The translations under genes were made by a program, and so were the position numbers. Source: Tritrichomonas musculus (lineage: Eukaryota; Parabasalia; Tritrichomonadida; Tritrichomonadidae). From it: a stretch of DNA of 64,000 bases. The stretch lies in assembly GCA_039105265.1 (NCBI GenBank), contig JAPFFF010000091.1:40084-104083 (forward strand). Reading direction: 5' to 3'. Positions 21,901 to 33,984 of this stretch are shown one piece after another. The first letter of the stretch is position 1; each line of letters begins with the position of its first letter. The notes below the pieces were generated by a model. That model did no database searches. It was given only the letters and a program-made list of their open reading frames with translations, and had not been told where the DNA came from.

Positions 21901-24900
21901 TGAGTTGTTTCTTGGGTAAGTTGTTCCTTGGCTGAGTTGTTTCTTGGGTAAGTTGTTCCTTGGCTGAGTTGTTCCTTGGCTGAGTTGTTTCTTGGCTGAG
22001 ATGTTTCTTTGCTAAGTTGTTCCTTGGCTGAGTTGTTTCTTGGGTAAGTTGTTCCTTGGCTGAGTTGTTTCTTGGGTAAGTTGTTCCTTGGCTGAGTTGT
22101 TCCTTGGCTGAGTTGTTTCTTGGCTGAGATGTTTCTTTGCTAAGTTGTTCCTTGGCTGAGTTGTTTCTTGGGTAAGTTGTTCCTTGGCTGAGTTGTTCCT
22201 TGGCTGAGTTGTTTCTTGGGTAAGTTGTTCTTTGGCTGAGTTGTTCCTTGGCTGAGTTGTTCCTTGGCTGAGTTGTTTCTTGGCTGAGTTGTTTCTTGGC
22301 TGAGTTGTTTCTTGGCTGAGTTGTTTCTTTGCTAAGTTGTTCCTTGGCTGAGTTGTTTCTTGGGTAAGTTGTTCCTTGGCTGAGTTGTTTCTTGGGTAAG
22401 TTGTTCCTTGGCTGAGTTGTTCCTTGGCTGAGTTGTTTCTTGGCTGAGATGTTTCTTTGCTAAGTTGTTCCTTGGCTGAGTTGTTTCTTGGGTAAGTTGT
22501 TCCTTGGCTGAGTTGTTTCTTGGCTGAGTTGTTTCTTGGCTGAGTTGTTCCTTGGCTGAGTTGTTCCTTGGCTGAGTTGTTTCTTGGCTGAGATGTTTCT
22601 TTGCTAAGTTGTTCCTTGGCTGAGTTGTTTCTTGGGTAAGTTGTTCCTTGGCTGAGTTGTTCCTTGGCTGAGTTGTTTCTTGGCTGAATTGTTCCTTGGC
22701 TGAATTGTTCCTGGGCTGAGTTGTTTCTTGGCTGAGATGTTTCTTTGCTAAGTTGTTCCTTGGCTGAGTTGTTTCTTGGGTAAGTTGTTCCTTGGCTGAG
22801 TTGTTTCTTGGCTGAGTTGTTTCTTGGCTGAATTGTTCCTTGGCTGAGTTGTTTCTTGGCTGAGATGTTTCTTTGCTAAGTTGTTCCTTGGCTGAGTTGT
22901 TTCTTGGGTAAGTTGTTCCTTGGCTGAGTTGTTTCTTGGGTAAGTTGTTCCTTGGCTGAGTTGTTCCTTGGCTGAGTTGTTTCTTGGCTGAGATGTTTCT
23001 TTGCTAAGTTGTTCCTTGGCTGAGTTGTTTCTTGGGTAAGTTGTTCCTTGGCTGAGTTGTTCCTTGGCTGAGTTGTTTCTTGGGTAAGTTGTTCCTTGGC
23101 TGAGTTGTTTCTTGGCTGAGTTGTTTCTTGGCTGAATTGTTCCTTGGCTGAGTTGTTTCTTGGCTGAGATGTTTCTTTGCTAAGTTGTTCCTTGGCTGAG
23201 TTGTTTCTTGGGTAAGTTGTTCCTTGGCTGAGTTGTTTCTTGGGTAAGTTGTTCCTTGGCTGAGTTGTTCCTTGGCTGAGTTGTTTCTTGGCTGAGATGT
23301 TTCTTTGCTAAGTTGTTCCTTGGCTGAGTTGTTTCTTGGGTAAGTTGTTCCTTGGCTGAGTTGTTTCTTGGCTGAGTTGTTTCTTGGCTGAGTTGTTCCT
23401 TGGCTGAGTTGTTTCTTGGCTGAGTTGTTTCTTGGCTGAATTGTTCCTTGGCTGAATTGTTCCTTGGCTGAGTTGTTTCTTGGCTGAGATGTTTCTTTGC
23501 TAAGTTGTTCCTTGGCTGAGTTGTTTCTTGGGTAAGTTGTTCCTTGGCTGATTTGTTTCTTTGCTGAGTTGTTCCTTGGCTGAGTTGTTCCTTGGCTGAG
23601 TTGTTTCTTGGCTGAGATGTTTCTTTGCTAAGTTGTTCCTTGGCTGAGTTGTTTCTTGGGTAAGTTGTTCCTTGGCTGAGTTGTTTCTTGGCTGAGTTGT
23701 TTCTTGGCTGAGTTGTTTCTTGGCTGAATTGTTCCTTGGCTGAGTTGTTTCTTGGCTGAGATGTTTCTTTGCTAAGTTGTTCCTTGGCTGAGTTGTTTCT
23801 TGGGTAAGTTGTTCCTTGGCTGAGTTGTTTCTTGGCTGAGTTGTTTCTTGGCTGAATTGTTCCTTGGCTGAGTTGTTTCTTGGCTGAGATGTTTCTTTGC
23901 TAAGTTGTTCCTTGGCTGAGTTGTTTCTTGGGTAAGTTGTTCCTTGGCTGAGTTGTTTCTTGGGTAAGTTGTTCCTTGGCTGAGTTGTTCCTTGGCTGAG
24001 TTGTTTCTTGGCTGAGTTGTTTCTTTGCTAAGTTGTTCCTTGGCTGAGTTGTTTCTTGGGTAAGTTGTTCCTTGGCTGAGTTGTTTCTTGGCTGAGTTGT
24101 TTCTTGGCTGAGTTGTTCCTTGGCTGAGTTGTTTCTTGGCTGAGTTGTTTCTTGGCTGAATTGTTCCTTGGCTGAATTGTTCCTTGGCTGAGTTGTTTCT
24201 TGGCTGAGATGTTTCTTTGCTAAGTTGTTCCTTGGCTGAGTTGTTTCTTGGCTGAGATGTTTCTTTGCTAAGTTGTTCCTTGGCTGAGTTGTTTCTTGGG
24301 TAAGTTGTTCCTTGGCTGATTTGTTTCTTTGCTGAGTTGTTCCTTGGCTGAGTTGTTCCTTGGCTGAGTTGTTCCTTGGCTGAGTTGTTTCTTGGCTGAG
24401 ATGTTTCTTTGCTAAGTTGTTCCTTGGCTGAGTTGTTTCTTGGGTAAGTTGTTCCTTGGCTGAGTTGTTTCTTGGCTGAGTTGTTTCTTGGCTGAGTTGT
24501 TTCTTGGCTGAATTGTTCCTTGGCTGAGTTGTTTCTTGGCTGAGATGTTTCTTTGCTAAGTTGTTTCTTGGCTGAGTTGTTTCTTGGGTAAGTTGTTCCT
24601 TGGCTGAGTTGTTTCTTGGCTGAATTGTTCCTTGGCTGAGTTGTTTCTTGGCTGAGATGTTTCTTTGCTAAGTTGTTCCTTGGCTGAGTTGTTTCTTGGG
24701 TAAGTTGTTCCTTGGCTGAGTTGTTTCTTGGGTAAGTTGTTCCTTGGCTGAGTTGTTCCTTGGCTGAGTTGTTTCTTGGCTGAGATGTTTCTTTGCTAAG
24801 TTGTTCCTTGGCTGAGTTGTTTCTTGGGTAAGTTGTTCCTTGGCTGAGTTGTTTCTTGGCTGAGTTGTTCCTTGGCTGAGTTGTTCCTTGGCTGAGTTGT

Positions 24901-27900
24901 TTCTTGGCTGAGATGTTTCTTTGCTAAGTTGTTCCTTGGCTGAGTTGTTTCTTGGGTAAGTTGTTCCTTGGCTGAGTTGTTTCTTGGCTGAGTTGTTTCT
25001 TGGCTGAGTTGTTTCTTGGCTGAATTGTTCCTTGGCTGAGTTGTTTCTTGGGTAAGTTGTTCCTTGGCTGAGTTGTTTCTTGGCTGAGATGTTTCTTTGC
25101 TAAGTTGTTCCTTGGCTGAGTTGTTTCTTGGGTAAGTTGTTCCTTGGCTGATTTGTTTCTTTGCTGAGTTGTTCCTTGGCTGAGTTGTTCCTTGGCTGAG
25201 TTGTTTCTTGGCTGAGATGTTTCTTTGCTAAGTTGTTCCTTGGCTGAGTTGTTTCTTGGGTAAGTTGTTCCTTGGCTGAGTTGTTTCTTGGGTAAGTTGT
25301 TCCTTGGCTGAGTTGTTCCTTGGCTGAGTTGTTTCTTGGCTGAGTTGTTTCTTGGCTGAATTGTTCCTTGGCTGAGTTGTTTCTTGGCTGAGATGTTTCT
25401 TTGCTAAGTTGTTTCTTGGCTGAGTTGTTTCTTGGGTAAGTTGTTCCTTGGCTGAGTTGTTTCTTGGCTGAATTGTTCCTTGGCTGAGTTGTTTCTTGGC
25501 TGAGATGTTTCTTTGCTAAGTTGTTCCTTGGCTGAGTTGTTTCTTGGGTAAGTTGTTCCTTGGCTGAGTTGTTTCTTGGGTAAGTTGTTCCTTGGCTGAG
25601 TTGTTCCTTGGCTGAGTTGTTTCTTGGCTGAGATGTTTCTTTGCTAAGTTGTTCCTTGGCTGAGTTGTTTCTTGGGTAAGTTGTTCCTTGGCTGAGTTGT
25701 TTCTTGGCTGAGTTGTTCCTTGGCTGAGTTGTTCCTTGGCTGAGTTGTTTCTTGGCTGAGATGTTTCTTTGCTAAGTTGTTCCTTGGCTGAGTTGTTTCT
25801 TGGGTAAGTTGTTCCTTGGCTGAGTTGTTTCTTGGCTGAGTTGTTTCTTGGCTGAGTTGTTTCTTGGCTGAATTGTTCCTTGGCTGAGTTGTTTCTTGGG
25901 TAAGTTGTTCCTTGGCTGAGTTGTTCCTTGGCTGAGTTGTTTCTTGGGTAAGTTGTTCCTTGGCTGAGTTGTTTCTTGGCTGAATTGTTCCTTGGCTGAG
26001 TTATTTCTTGGCTGAGATGTTTCTTTGCTAAGTTGTTCCTTGGCTGAGTTGTTCCTTGGCTGAGTTGTTTCTTGGCTGAGATGTTTCTTTGCTAAGTTGT
26101 TCCTTGGCTGAGTTGTTTCTTGGGTAAGTTGTTCCTTGGCTGAGTTGTTTCTTGGCTGAGTTGTTTCTTGGCTGAATTGTTCCTTGGCTGAGTTGTTTCT
26201 TGGCTGAGATGTTTCTTTGCTAAGTTGTTCCTTGGCTGAGTTGTTTCTTGGGTAAGTTGTTCCTTGGCTGAGTTGTTTCTTGGGTAAGTTGTTCCTTGGC
26301 TGAGTTGTTCCTTGGCTGAGTTGTTTCTTGGCTGAGATGTTTCTTTGCTAAGTTGTTCCTTGGCTGAGTTGTTTCTTGGGTAAGTTGTTCCTTGGCTGAG
26401 TTGTTCCTTGGCTGAGTTGTTTCTTGGGTAAGTTGTTCCTTGGCTGAGTTGTTTCTTGGCTGAGTTGTTTCTTGGCTGAATTGTTCCTTGGCTGAGTTGT
26501 TTCTTGGCTGAGATGTTTCTTTGCTAAGTTGTTCCTTGGCTGAGTTGTTTCTTGGGTAAGTTGTTCCTTGGCTGAGTTGTTTCTTGGGTAAGTTGTTCCT
26601 TGGCTGAGTTGTTCCTTGGCTGAGTTGTTTCTTGGCTGAGATGTTTCTTTGCTAAGTTGTTCCTTGGCTGAGTTGTTTCTTGGGTAAGTTGTTCCTTGGC
26701 TGAGTTGTTTCTTGGCTGAGTTGTTCCTTGGCTGAGTTGTTCCTTGGCTGAGTTGTTTCTTGGCTGAGATGTTTCTTTGCTAAGTTGTTCCTTGGCTGAG
26801 TTGTTTCTTGGGTAAGTTGTTCCTTGGCTGAGTTGTTCCTTGGCTGAGTTGTTTCTTGGCTGAGATGTTTCTTTGCTAAGTTGTTCCTTGGCTGAGTTGT
26901 TTCTTGGGTAAGTTGTTCCTTGGCTGAGTTGTTTCTTGGCTGAGTTGTTTCTTGGCTGAATTGTTCCTTGGCTGAGTTGTTTCTTGGCTGAGATGTTTCT
27001 TTGCTAAGTTGTTCCTTGGCTGAGTTGTTTCTTTGCTAAGTTGTTCCTTGGCTGAGTTGTTTCTTGGGTAAGTTGTTCCTTGGCTGAGTTGTTCCTTGGC
27101 TGAGTTGTTTCTTGGCTGAGATGTTTCTTTGCTAAGTTGTTCCTTGGCTGAGTTGTTTCTTGGGTAAGTTGTTCCTTGGCTGAGTTGTTCCTTGGCTGAG
27201 TTGTTTCTTGGGTAAGTTGTTCCTTGGCTGAGTTGTTTCTTGGCTGAGTTGTTTCTTGGCTGAATTGTTCCTTGGCTGAGTTGTTTCTTGGCTGAGATGT
27301 TTCTTTGCTAAGTTGTTCCTTGGCTGAGTTGTTTCTTGGGTAAGTTGTTCCTTGGCTGAGTTGTTTCTTGGGTAAGTTGTTCCTTGGCTGAGTTGTTCCT
27401 TGGCTGAGTTGTTTCTTGGCTGAGATGTTTCTTTGCTAAGTTGTTCCTTGGCTGAGTTGTTTCTTGGGTAAGTTGTTCCTTGGCTGAGTTGTTTCTTGGC
27501 TGAGTTGTTTCTTGGCTGAGTTGTTCCTTGGCTGAGTTGTTTCTTGGCTGAGTTGTTTCTTGGCTGAATTGTTCCTTGGCTGAATTGTTCCTTGGCTGAG
27601 TTGTTTCTTGGCTGAGATGTTTCTTTGCTAAGTTGTTCCTTGGCTGAGTTGTTTCTTGGGTAAGTTGTTCCTTGGCTGATTTGTTTCTTTGCTGAGTTGT
27701 TCCTTGGCTGAGTTGTTCCTTGGCTGAGTTGTTTCTTGGCTGAGATGTTTCTTTGCTAAGTTGTTCCTTGGCTGAGTTGTTTCTTGGGTAAGTTGTTCCT
27801 TGGCTGAGTTGTTTCTTGGCTGAGTTGTTTCTTGGCTGAGTTGTTTCTTGGCTGAATTGTTCCTTGGCTGAGTTGTTTCTTGGCTGAGATGTTTCTTTGC

Positions 27901-27936
27901 TAAGTTGTTCCTTGGCTGAGTTGTTTCTTGGGTAAG
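18726..27936 (+). repeat. Long type A array, about 9.2 kb
   Basis: Pure type A composites. CCTGGG variants lie at 19462 and about 22710. GCTGATTTG units are followed by units starting at 20881, 23553, 24321, 25153 and 27681; the 23553-24321 spacing is 768 bp (48 units), seen again at three other places. Some marker units have T rather than A at base 1 (20577, 24017). No - strand open frame of 75 codons or more, and no other feature, was found. Confidence 0.9.
25319..26608 (+). repeat. 1.29-kb segment copied at 33159-34448
   Basis: The sequence matches 33159-34448 at an offset of 7,840 bp (490 units), including the unusual TTATTT unit (26001 and 33841) and the GCTAAG unit followed by TTGTTTC near 25401 and 33241. 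The match ends exactly at the phase break at 34449. Confidence 0.75.
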
Positions 27937-28065
27937 TTGTTCATTGGCTGAGTTGTTCCTTGGCTGAGTTGCTCCTTGTCTGAGTTGCTCCTTGGGTAAG
28001 TTGTTCCTTTGCTGAGTTGTTCCTTTGCTGAGTTGTTTCTTGGCTGAATTGTTCCTTGGCTGAGT
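27937..28065 (+). repeat. Type B edge remnant inside type A array
   Basis: A type A composite ending in GGGTAAG runs directly into TTGTTCATTGGCTGAG, a consensus unit, the edge unit TTGCTCCTTGTCTGAG (27969-27984), TTGCTCCTTGGGTAAG and two CCTTTGCTGAG units. Only the right edge of a type B block is present; the 0.8-3.3 kb body found upstream of the other edges is missing. The downstream flank is intact, with TTGTCTCTTGG at 28321, 352 bp from the edge. Confidence 0.85.
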
Positions 28066-28512
28066 TGTTTCTTGGCTGAGATGTTTCTTTGCTAAGTTGT
28101 TCCTTGGCTGAGTTGTTTCTTGGGTAAGTTGTTCCTTGGCTGAGTTGTTTCTTGGCTGAGTTGTTCCTTGGCTGAGTTGTTCCTTGGCTGAGTTGTTTCT
28201 TGGCTGAGATGTTTCTTTGCTAAGTTGTTCCTTGGCTGAGTTGTTTCTTGGGTAAGTTGTTTCTTGGCTGAGTTGTTTCTTGGCTGAGTTGTTTCTTGGC
28301 TGAGTTGTTTCTTGGCTGAGTTGTCTCTTGGCTGAGTTGTTTCTTGGCTGAATTGTTCCTTGGCTGAGTTGTTTCTTGGCTGAGATGTTTCTTTGCTAAG
28401 TTGTTCCTTGGCTGAGTTGTTTCTTGGGTAAGTTGTTCCTTGGCTGAGTTGTTTCTTGGCTGAGTTGTTTCTTGGCTGAATTGTTCCTTGGCTGAGTTGT
28501 TTCTTGGCTGAG

Positions 28513-28640
28513 ATGTTTCTTTGCTAAGTTGTTCCTTGGCTGAGTTGTTTCTTGGGTAAGTTGTTCCTTGGCTGAGTTGTTTCTTGGGTAAGTTGTTCCT
28601 TGGCTGAGTTGTTCCTTGGCTGAGTTGTTTCTTGGCTGAG
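28513..28640 (+). repeat. Representative 8-unit (128-bp) type A composite
   Basis: Units in order: ATGTTTCTTTGCTAAG (28513), consensus (28529), TTGTTTCTTGGGTAAG (28545), consensus (28561), TTGTTTCTTGGGTAAG (28577), consensus (28593), consensus (28609), TTGTTTCTTGGCTGAG (28625); the next ATG marker unit starts at 28641. Neighbouring marker-to-marker spacings read here are 8, 11, 8, 8, 12, 6, 8, 11 and 8 units. Confidence 0.9.
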
Positions 28641-31540
28641 ATGTTTCTTTGCTAAGTTGTTCCTTGGCTGAGTTGTTTCTTGGGTAAGTTGTTCCTTGGC
28701 TGAGTTGTTTCTTGGCTGAGTTGTTTCTTGGCTGAGTTGTTCCTTGGCTGAGTTGTTTCTTGGCTGAGTTGTTTCTTGGCTGAATTGTTCCTTGGCTGAA
28801 TTGTTCCTGGGCTGAGTTGTTTCTTGGCTGAGATGTTTCTTTGCTAAGTTGTTCCTTGGCTGAGTTGTTTCTTGGCTGAGTTGTTTCTTGGCTGAATTGT
28901 TCCTTGGCTGAGTTGTTTCTTGGCTGAGATGTTTCTTTGCTAAGTTGTTCCTTGGCTGAGTTGTTTCTTGGGTAAGTTGTTCCTTGGCTGAGTTGTTTCT
29001 TGGGTAAGTTGTTCCTTGGCTGAGTTGTTCCTTGGCTGAGTTGTTTCTTGGCTGAGATGTTTCTTTGCTAAGTTGTTCCTTGGCTGAGTTGTTTCTTGGG
29101 TAAGTTGTTCCTTGGCTGAGTTGTTCCTTGGCTGAGTTGTTTCTTGGGTAAGTTGTTCCTTGGCTGAGTTGTTTCTTGGCTGAGTTGTTTCTTGGCTGAA
29201 TTGTTCCTTGGCTGAGTTGTTTCTTGGCTGAGATGTTTCTTTGCTAAGTTGTTCCTTGGCTGAGTTGTTTCTTGGGTAAGTTGTTCCTTGGCTGAGTTGT
29301 TTCTTGGGTAAGTTGTTCCTTGGCTGAGTTGTTCCTTGGCTGAGTTGTTTCTTGGCTGAGATGTTTCTTTGCTAAGTTGTTCCTTGGCTGAGTTGTTTCT
29401 TGGGTAAGTTGTTCCTTGGCTGAGTTGTTTCTTGGCTGAGTTGTTTCTTGGCTGAGTTGTTCCTTGGCTGAGTTGTTTCTTGGCTGAGTTGTTTCTTGGC
29501 TGAATTGTTCCTTGGCTGAGTTGTTTCTTGGGTAAGTTGTTCCTTGGCTGAGTTGTTTCTTGGGTAAGTTGTTCCTTGGCTGAGTTGTTTCTTGGCTGAG
29601 TTGTTTCTTGGCTGAGTTGTTTCTTGGCTGAATTGTTCCTTGGCTGAGTTGTTTCTTGGCTGAGATGTTTCTTTGCTAAGTTGTTCCTTGGCTGAGTTGT
29701 TTCTTGGGTAAGTTGTTCCTTGGCTGAGTTGTTTCTTGGCTGAGTTGTTTCTTGGCTGAATTGTTCCTTGGCTGAGTTGTTTCTTGGCTGAGATGTTTCT
29801 TTGCTAAGTTGTTCCTTGGCTGAGTTGTTTCTTGGGTAAGTTGTTCCTTGGCTGAGTTGTTTCTTGGGTAAGTTGTTCCTTGGCTGAGTTGTTTCTTGGC
29901 TGAGTTGTTTCTTGGCTGAGTTGTTTCTTTGCTAAGTTGTTCCTTGGCTGAGTTGTTTCTTGGGTAAGTTGTTCCTTGGCTGAGTTGTTTCTTGGCTGAG
30001 TTGTTTCTTGGCTGAGTTGTTCCTTGGCTGAGTTGTTTCTTGGCTGAGTTGTTTCTTGGCTGAATTGTTCCTTGGCTGAATTGTTCCTTGGCTGAGTTGT
30101 TTCTTGGCTGAGATGTTTCTTTGCTAAGTTGTTCCTTGGCTGAGTTGTTTCTTGGCTGAGATGTTTCTTTGCTAAGTTGTTCCTTGGCTGAGTTGTTTCT
30201 TGGGTAAGTTGTTCCTTGGCTGATTTGTTTCTTTGCTGAGTTGTTCCTTGGCTGAGTTGTTCCTTGGCTGAGTTGTTTCTTGGCTGAGATGTTTCTTTGC
30301 TAAGTTGTTCCTTGGCTGAGTTGTTTCTTGGGTAAGTTGTTCCTTGGCTGAGTTGTTTCTTGGCTGAGTTGTTTCTTGGCTGAGTTGTTTCTTGGCTGAA
30401 TTGTTCCTTGGCTGAGTTGTTTCTTGGCTGAGATGTTTCTTTGCTAAGTTGTTCCTTGGCTGAGTTGTTTCTTGGGTAAGTTGTTCCTTGGCTGAGTTGT
30501 TTCTTGGGTAAGTTGTTCCTTGGCTGAGTTGTTCCTTGGCTGAGTTGTTTCTTGGCTGAGATGTTTCTTTGCTAAGTTGTTCCTTGGCTGAGTTGTTTCT
30601 TGGGTAAGTTGTTCCTTGGCTGAGTTGTTTCTTGGCTGAGTTGTTCCTTGGCTGAGTTGTTCCTTGGCTGAGTTGTTTCTTGGCTGAGATGTTTCTTTGC
30701 TAAGTTGTTCCTTGGCTGAGTTGTTTCTTGGGTAAGTTGTTCCTTGGCTGAGTTGTTCCTTGGCTGAGTTGTTTCTTGGCTGAGATGTTTCTTTGCTAAG
30801 TTGTTCCTTGGCTGAGTTGTTTCTTGGGTAAGTTGTTCCTTGGCTGAGTTGTTTCTTGGCTGAGTTGTTTCTTGGCTGAATTGTTCCTTGGCTGAGTTGT
30901 TTCTTGGCTGAGATGTTTCTTTGCTAAGTTGTTCCTTGGCTGAGTTGTTTCTTGGGTAAGTTGTTCCTTGGCTGAGTTGTTTCTTGGGTAAGTTGTTCCT
31001 TGGCTGAGTTGTTCCTTGGCTGAGTTGTTTCTTGGCTGAGATGTTTCTTTGCTAAGTTGTTCCTTGGCTGAGTTGTTTCTTGGGTAAGTTGTTCCTTGGC
31101 TGAGTTGTTCCTTGGCTGAGTTGTTTCTTGGGTAAGTTGTTCCTTGGCTGAGTTGTTTCTTGGCTGAGTTGTTTCTTGGCTGAATTGTTCCTTGGCTGAG
31201 TTGTTTCTTGGCTGAGATGTTTCTTTGCTAAGTTGTTCCTTGGCTGAGTTGTTTCTTGGGTAAGTTGTTCCTTGGCTGAGTTGTTTCTTGGGTAAGTTGT
31301 TCCTTGGCTGAGTTGTTCCTTGGCTGAGTTGTTTCTTGGCTGAGATGTTTCTTTGCTAAGTTGTTCCTTGGCTGAGTTGTTTCTTGGGTAAGTTGTTCCT
31401 TGGCTGAGTTGTTTCTTGGCTGAGTTGTTCCTTGGCTGAGTTGTTCCTTGGCTGAGTTGTTTCTTGGCTGAGATGTTTCTTTGCTAAGTTGTTCCTTGGC
31501 TGAGTTGTTTCTTGGGTAAGTTGTTCCTTGGCTGAGTTGT

Positions 31541-33818
31541 TCCTTGGCTGAGTTGTTTCTTGGCTGAGATGTTTCTTTGCTAAGTTGTTCCTTGGCTGAG
31601 TTGTTTCTTGGGTAAGTTGTTCCTTGGCTGAGTTGTTTCTTGGGTAAGTTGTTCCTTGGCTGAGTTGTTCCTTGGCTGAGTTGTTTCTTGGCTGAGATGT
31701 TTCTTTGCTAAGTTGTTCCTTGGCTGAGTTGTTTCTTGGGTAAGTTGTTCCTTGGCTGAGTTGTTCCTTGGCTGAGTTGTTTCTTGGGTAAGTTGTTCCT
31801 TGGCTGAGTTGTTTCTTGGCTGAGTTGTTTCTTGGCTGAATTGTTCCTTGGCTGAGTTGTTTCTTGGCTGAGATGTTTCTTTGCTAAGTTGTTCCTTGGC
31901 TGAGTTGTTTCTTGGGTAAGTTGTTCCTTGGCTGAGTTGTTTCTTGGGTAAGTTGTTCCTTGGCTGAGTTGTTCCTTGGCTGAGTTGTTTCTTGGCTGAG
32001 ATGTTTCTTTGCTAAGTTGTTCCTTGGCTGAGTTGTTTCTTGGGTAAGTTGTTCCTTGGCTGAGTTGTTTCTTGGCTGAGTTGTTTCTTGGCTGAGTTGT
32101 TCCTTGGCTGAGTTGTTTCTTGGCTGAGTTGTTTCTTGGCTGAATTGTTCCTTGGCTGAATTGTTCCTTGGCTGAGTTGTTTATTGGCTGAGATGTTTCT
32201 TTGCTAAGTTGTTCCTTGGCTGAGTTGTTTCTTGGGTAAGTTGTTCCTTGGCTGATTTGTTTCTTTGCTGAGTTGTTCCTTGGCTGAGTTGTTCCTTGGC
32301 TGAGTTGTTTCTTGGCTGAGATGTTTCTTTGCTAAGTTGTTCCTTGGCTGAGTTGTTTCTTGGGTAAGTTGTTCCTTGGCTGAGTTGTTTCTTGGCTGAG
32401 TTGTTTCTTGGCTGAGTTGTTTCTTGGCTGAATTGTTCCTTGGCTGAGTTGTTTCTTGGCTGAGATGTTTCTTTGCTAAGTTGTTCCTTGGCTGAGTTGT
32501 TTCTTGGGTAAGTTGTTCCTTGGCTGAGTTGTTTCTTGGCTGAGTTGTTTCTTGGCTGAATTGTTCCTTGGCTGAGTTGTTTCTTGGCTGAGATGTTTCT
32601 TTGCTAAGTTGTTCCTTGGCTGAGTTGTTTCTTGGGTAAGTTGTTCCTTGGCTGAGTTGTTTCTTGGGTAAGTTGTTCCTTGGCTGAGTTGTTCCTTGGC
32701 TGAGTTGTTTCTTGGCTGAGTTGTTTCTTTGCTAAGTTGTTCCTTGGCTGAGTTGTTTCTTGGGTAAGTTGTTCCTTGGCTGAGTTGTTTCTTGGCTGAG
32801 TTGTTTCTTGGCTGAGTTGTTCCTTGGCTGAGTTGTTTCTTGGCTGAGTTGTTTCTTGGCTGAATTGTTCCTTGGCTGAATTGTTCCTTGGCTGAGTTGT
32901 TTCTTGGCTGAGATGTTTCTTTGCTAAGTTGTTCCTTGGCTGAGTTGTTTCTTGGCTGAGATGTTTCTTTGCTAAGTTGTTCCTTGGCTGAGTTGTTTCT
33001 TGGGTAAGTTGTTCCTTGGCTGATTTGTTTCTTTGCTGAGTTGTTCCTTGGCTGAGTTGTTCCTTGGCTGAGTTGTTTCTTGGCTGAGATGTTTCTTTGC
33101 TAAGTTGTTCCTTGGCTGAGTTGTTTCTTGGGTAAGTTGTTCCTTGGCTGAGTTGTTTCTTGGCTGAGTTGTTTCTTGGCTGAGTTGTTTCTTGGCTGAA
33201 TTGTTCCTTGGCTGAGTTGTTTCTTGGCTGAGATGTTTCTTTGCTAAGTTGTTTCTTGGCTGAGTTGTTTCTTGGGTAAGTTGTTCCTTGGCTGAGTTGT
33301 TTCTTGGCTGAATTGTTCCTTGGCTGAGTTGTTTCTTGGCTGAGATGTTTCTTTGCTAAGTTGTTCCTTGGCTGAGTTGTTTCTTGGGTAAGTTGTTCCT
33401 TGGCTGAGTTGTTTCTTGGGTAAGTTGTTCCTTGGCTGAGTTGTTCCTTGGCTGAGTTGTTTCTTGGCTGAGATGTTTCTTTGCTAAGTTGTTCCTTGGC
33501 TGAGTTGTTTCTTGGGTAAGTTGTTCCTTGGCTGAGTTGTTTCTTGGCTGAGTTGTTCCTTGGCTGAGTTGTTCCTTGGCTGAGTTGTTTCTTGGCTGAG
33601 ATGTTTCTTTGCTAAGTTGTTCCTTGGCTGAGTTGTTTCTTGGGTAAGTTGTTCCTTGGCTGAGTTGTTTCTTGGCTGAGTTGTTTCTTGGCTGAGTTGT
33701 TTCTTGGCTGAATTGTTCCTTGGCTGAGTTGTTTCTTGGGTAAGTTGTTCCTTGGCTGAGTTGTTCCTTGGCTGAGTTGTTTCTTGGGTAAGTTGTTCCT
33801 TGGCTGAGTTGTTTCTTG
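31541..33818 (+). repeat. 2.28-kb segment, copy 1 of pair with 34491-36768
   Basis: Matches 34491-36768 at an offset of 2,950 bp (184 units plus 6 bp). GCTGATTTG-linked units at 32257 and 33025 correspond to 35207 and 35975. Single differences include a unique TTTATT in copy 1 (32180-32185) that reads TTTCTT in copy 2. The offset is not a multiple of 16 because the 6-bp remnant at 34449-34454 lies between the copies. Confidence 0.75.
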
Positions 33819-33984
33819 GCTGAATTGTTCCTTGGCTGAGTTATTTCTTGGCTGAGATGTTTCTTTGCTAAGTTGTTCCTTGGCTGAGTTGTTCCTTGGC
33901 TGAGTTGTTTCTTGGCTGAGATGTTTCTTTGCTAAGTTGTTCCTTGGCTGAGTTGTTTCTTGGGTAAGTTGTTCCTTGGCTGAG

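Larger units (their letters stand above)
27937..30155 (+). repeat. 2.2-kb segment copied at about 59431-61665
   Basis: Matches at an offset of 31,510 bp, which is 1,969 units plus the 6-bp phase shift. Shared landmarks are TTGTCTCTTGG (28321/59831) and CCTGGG (28806/60316). A one-unit length difference lies between the edge (27969/59463) and TTGTCTCTTGG. Single-base differences include the TTATTT unit at 60551, which reads TTGTTT at 29041. The copies diverge after about 30155/61665. Confidence 0.75.

Noticed and set aside
32180-32185. Polyadenylation signal AATAAA on the - strand
   Set aside because: A single C-to-A substitution in one unit creates it; the copy at 35.1 kb lacks it, and there is no gene upstream.
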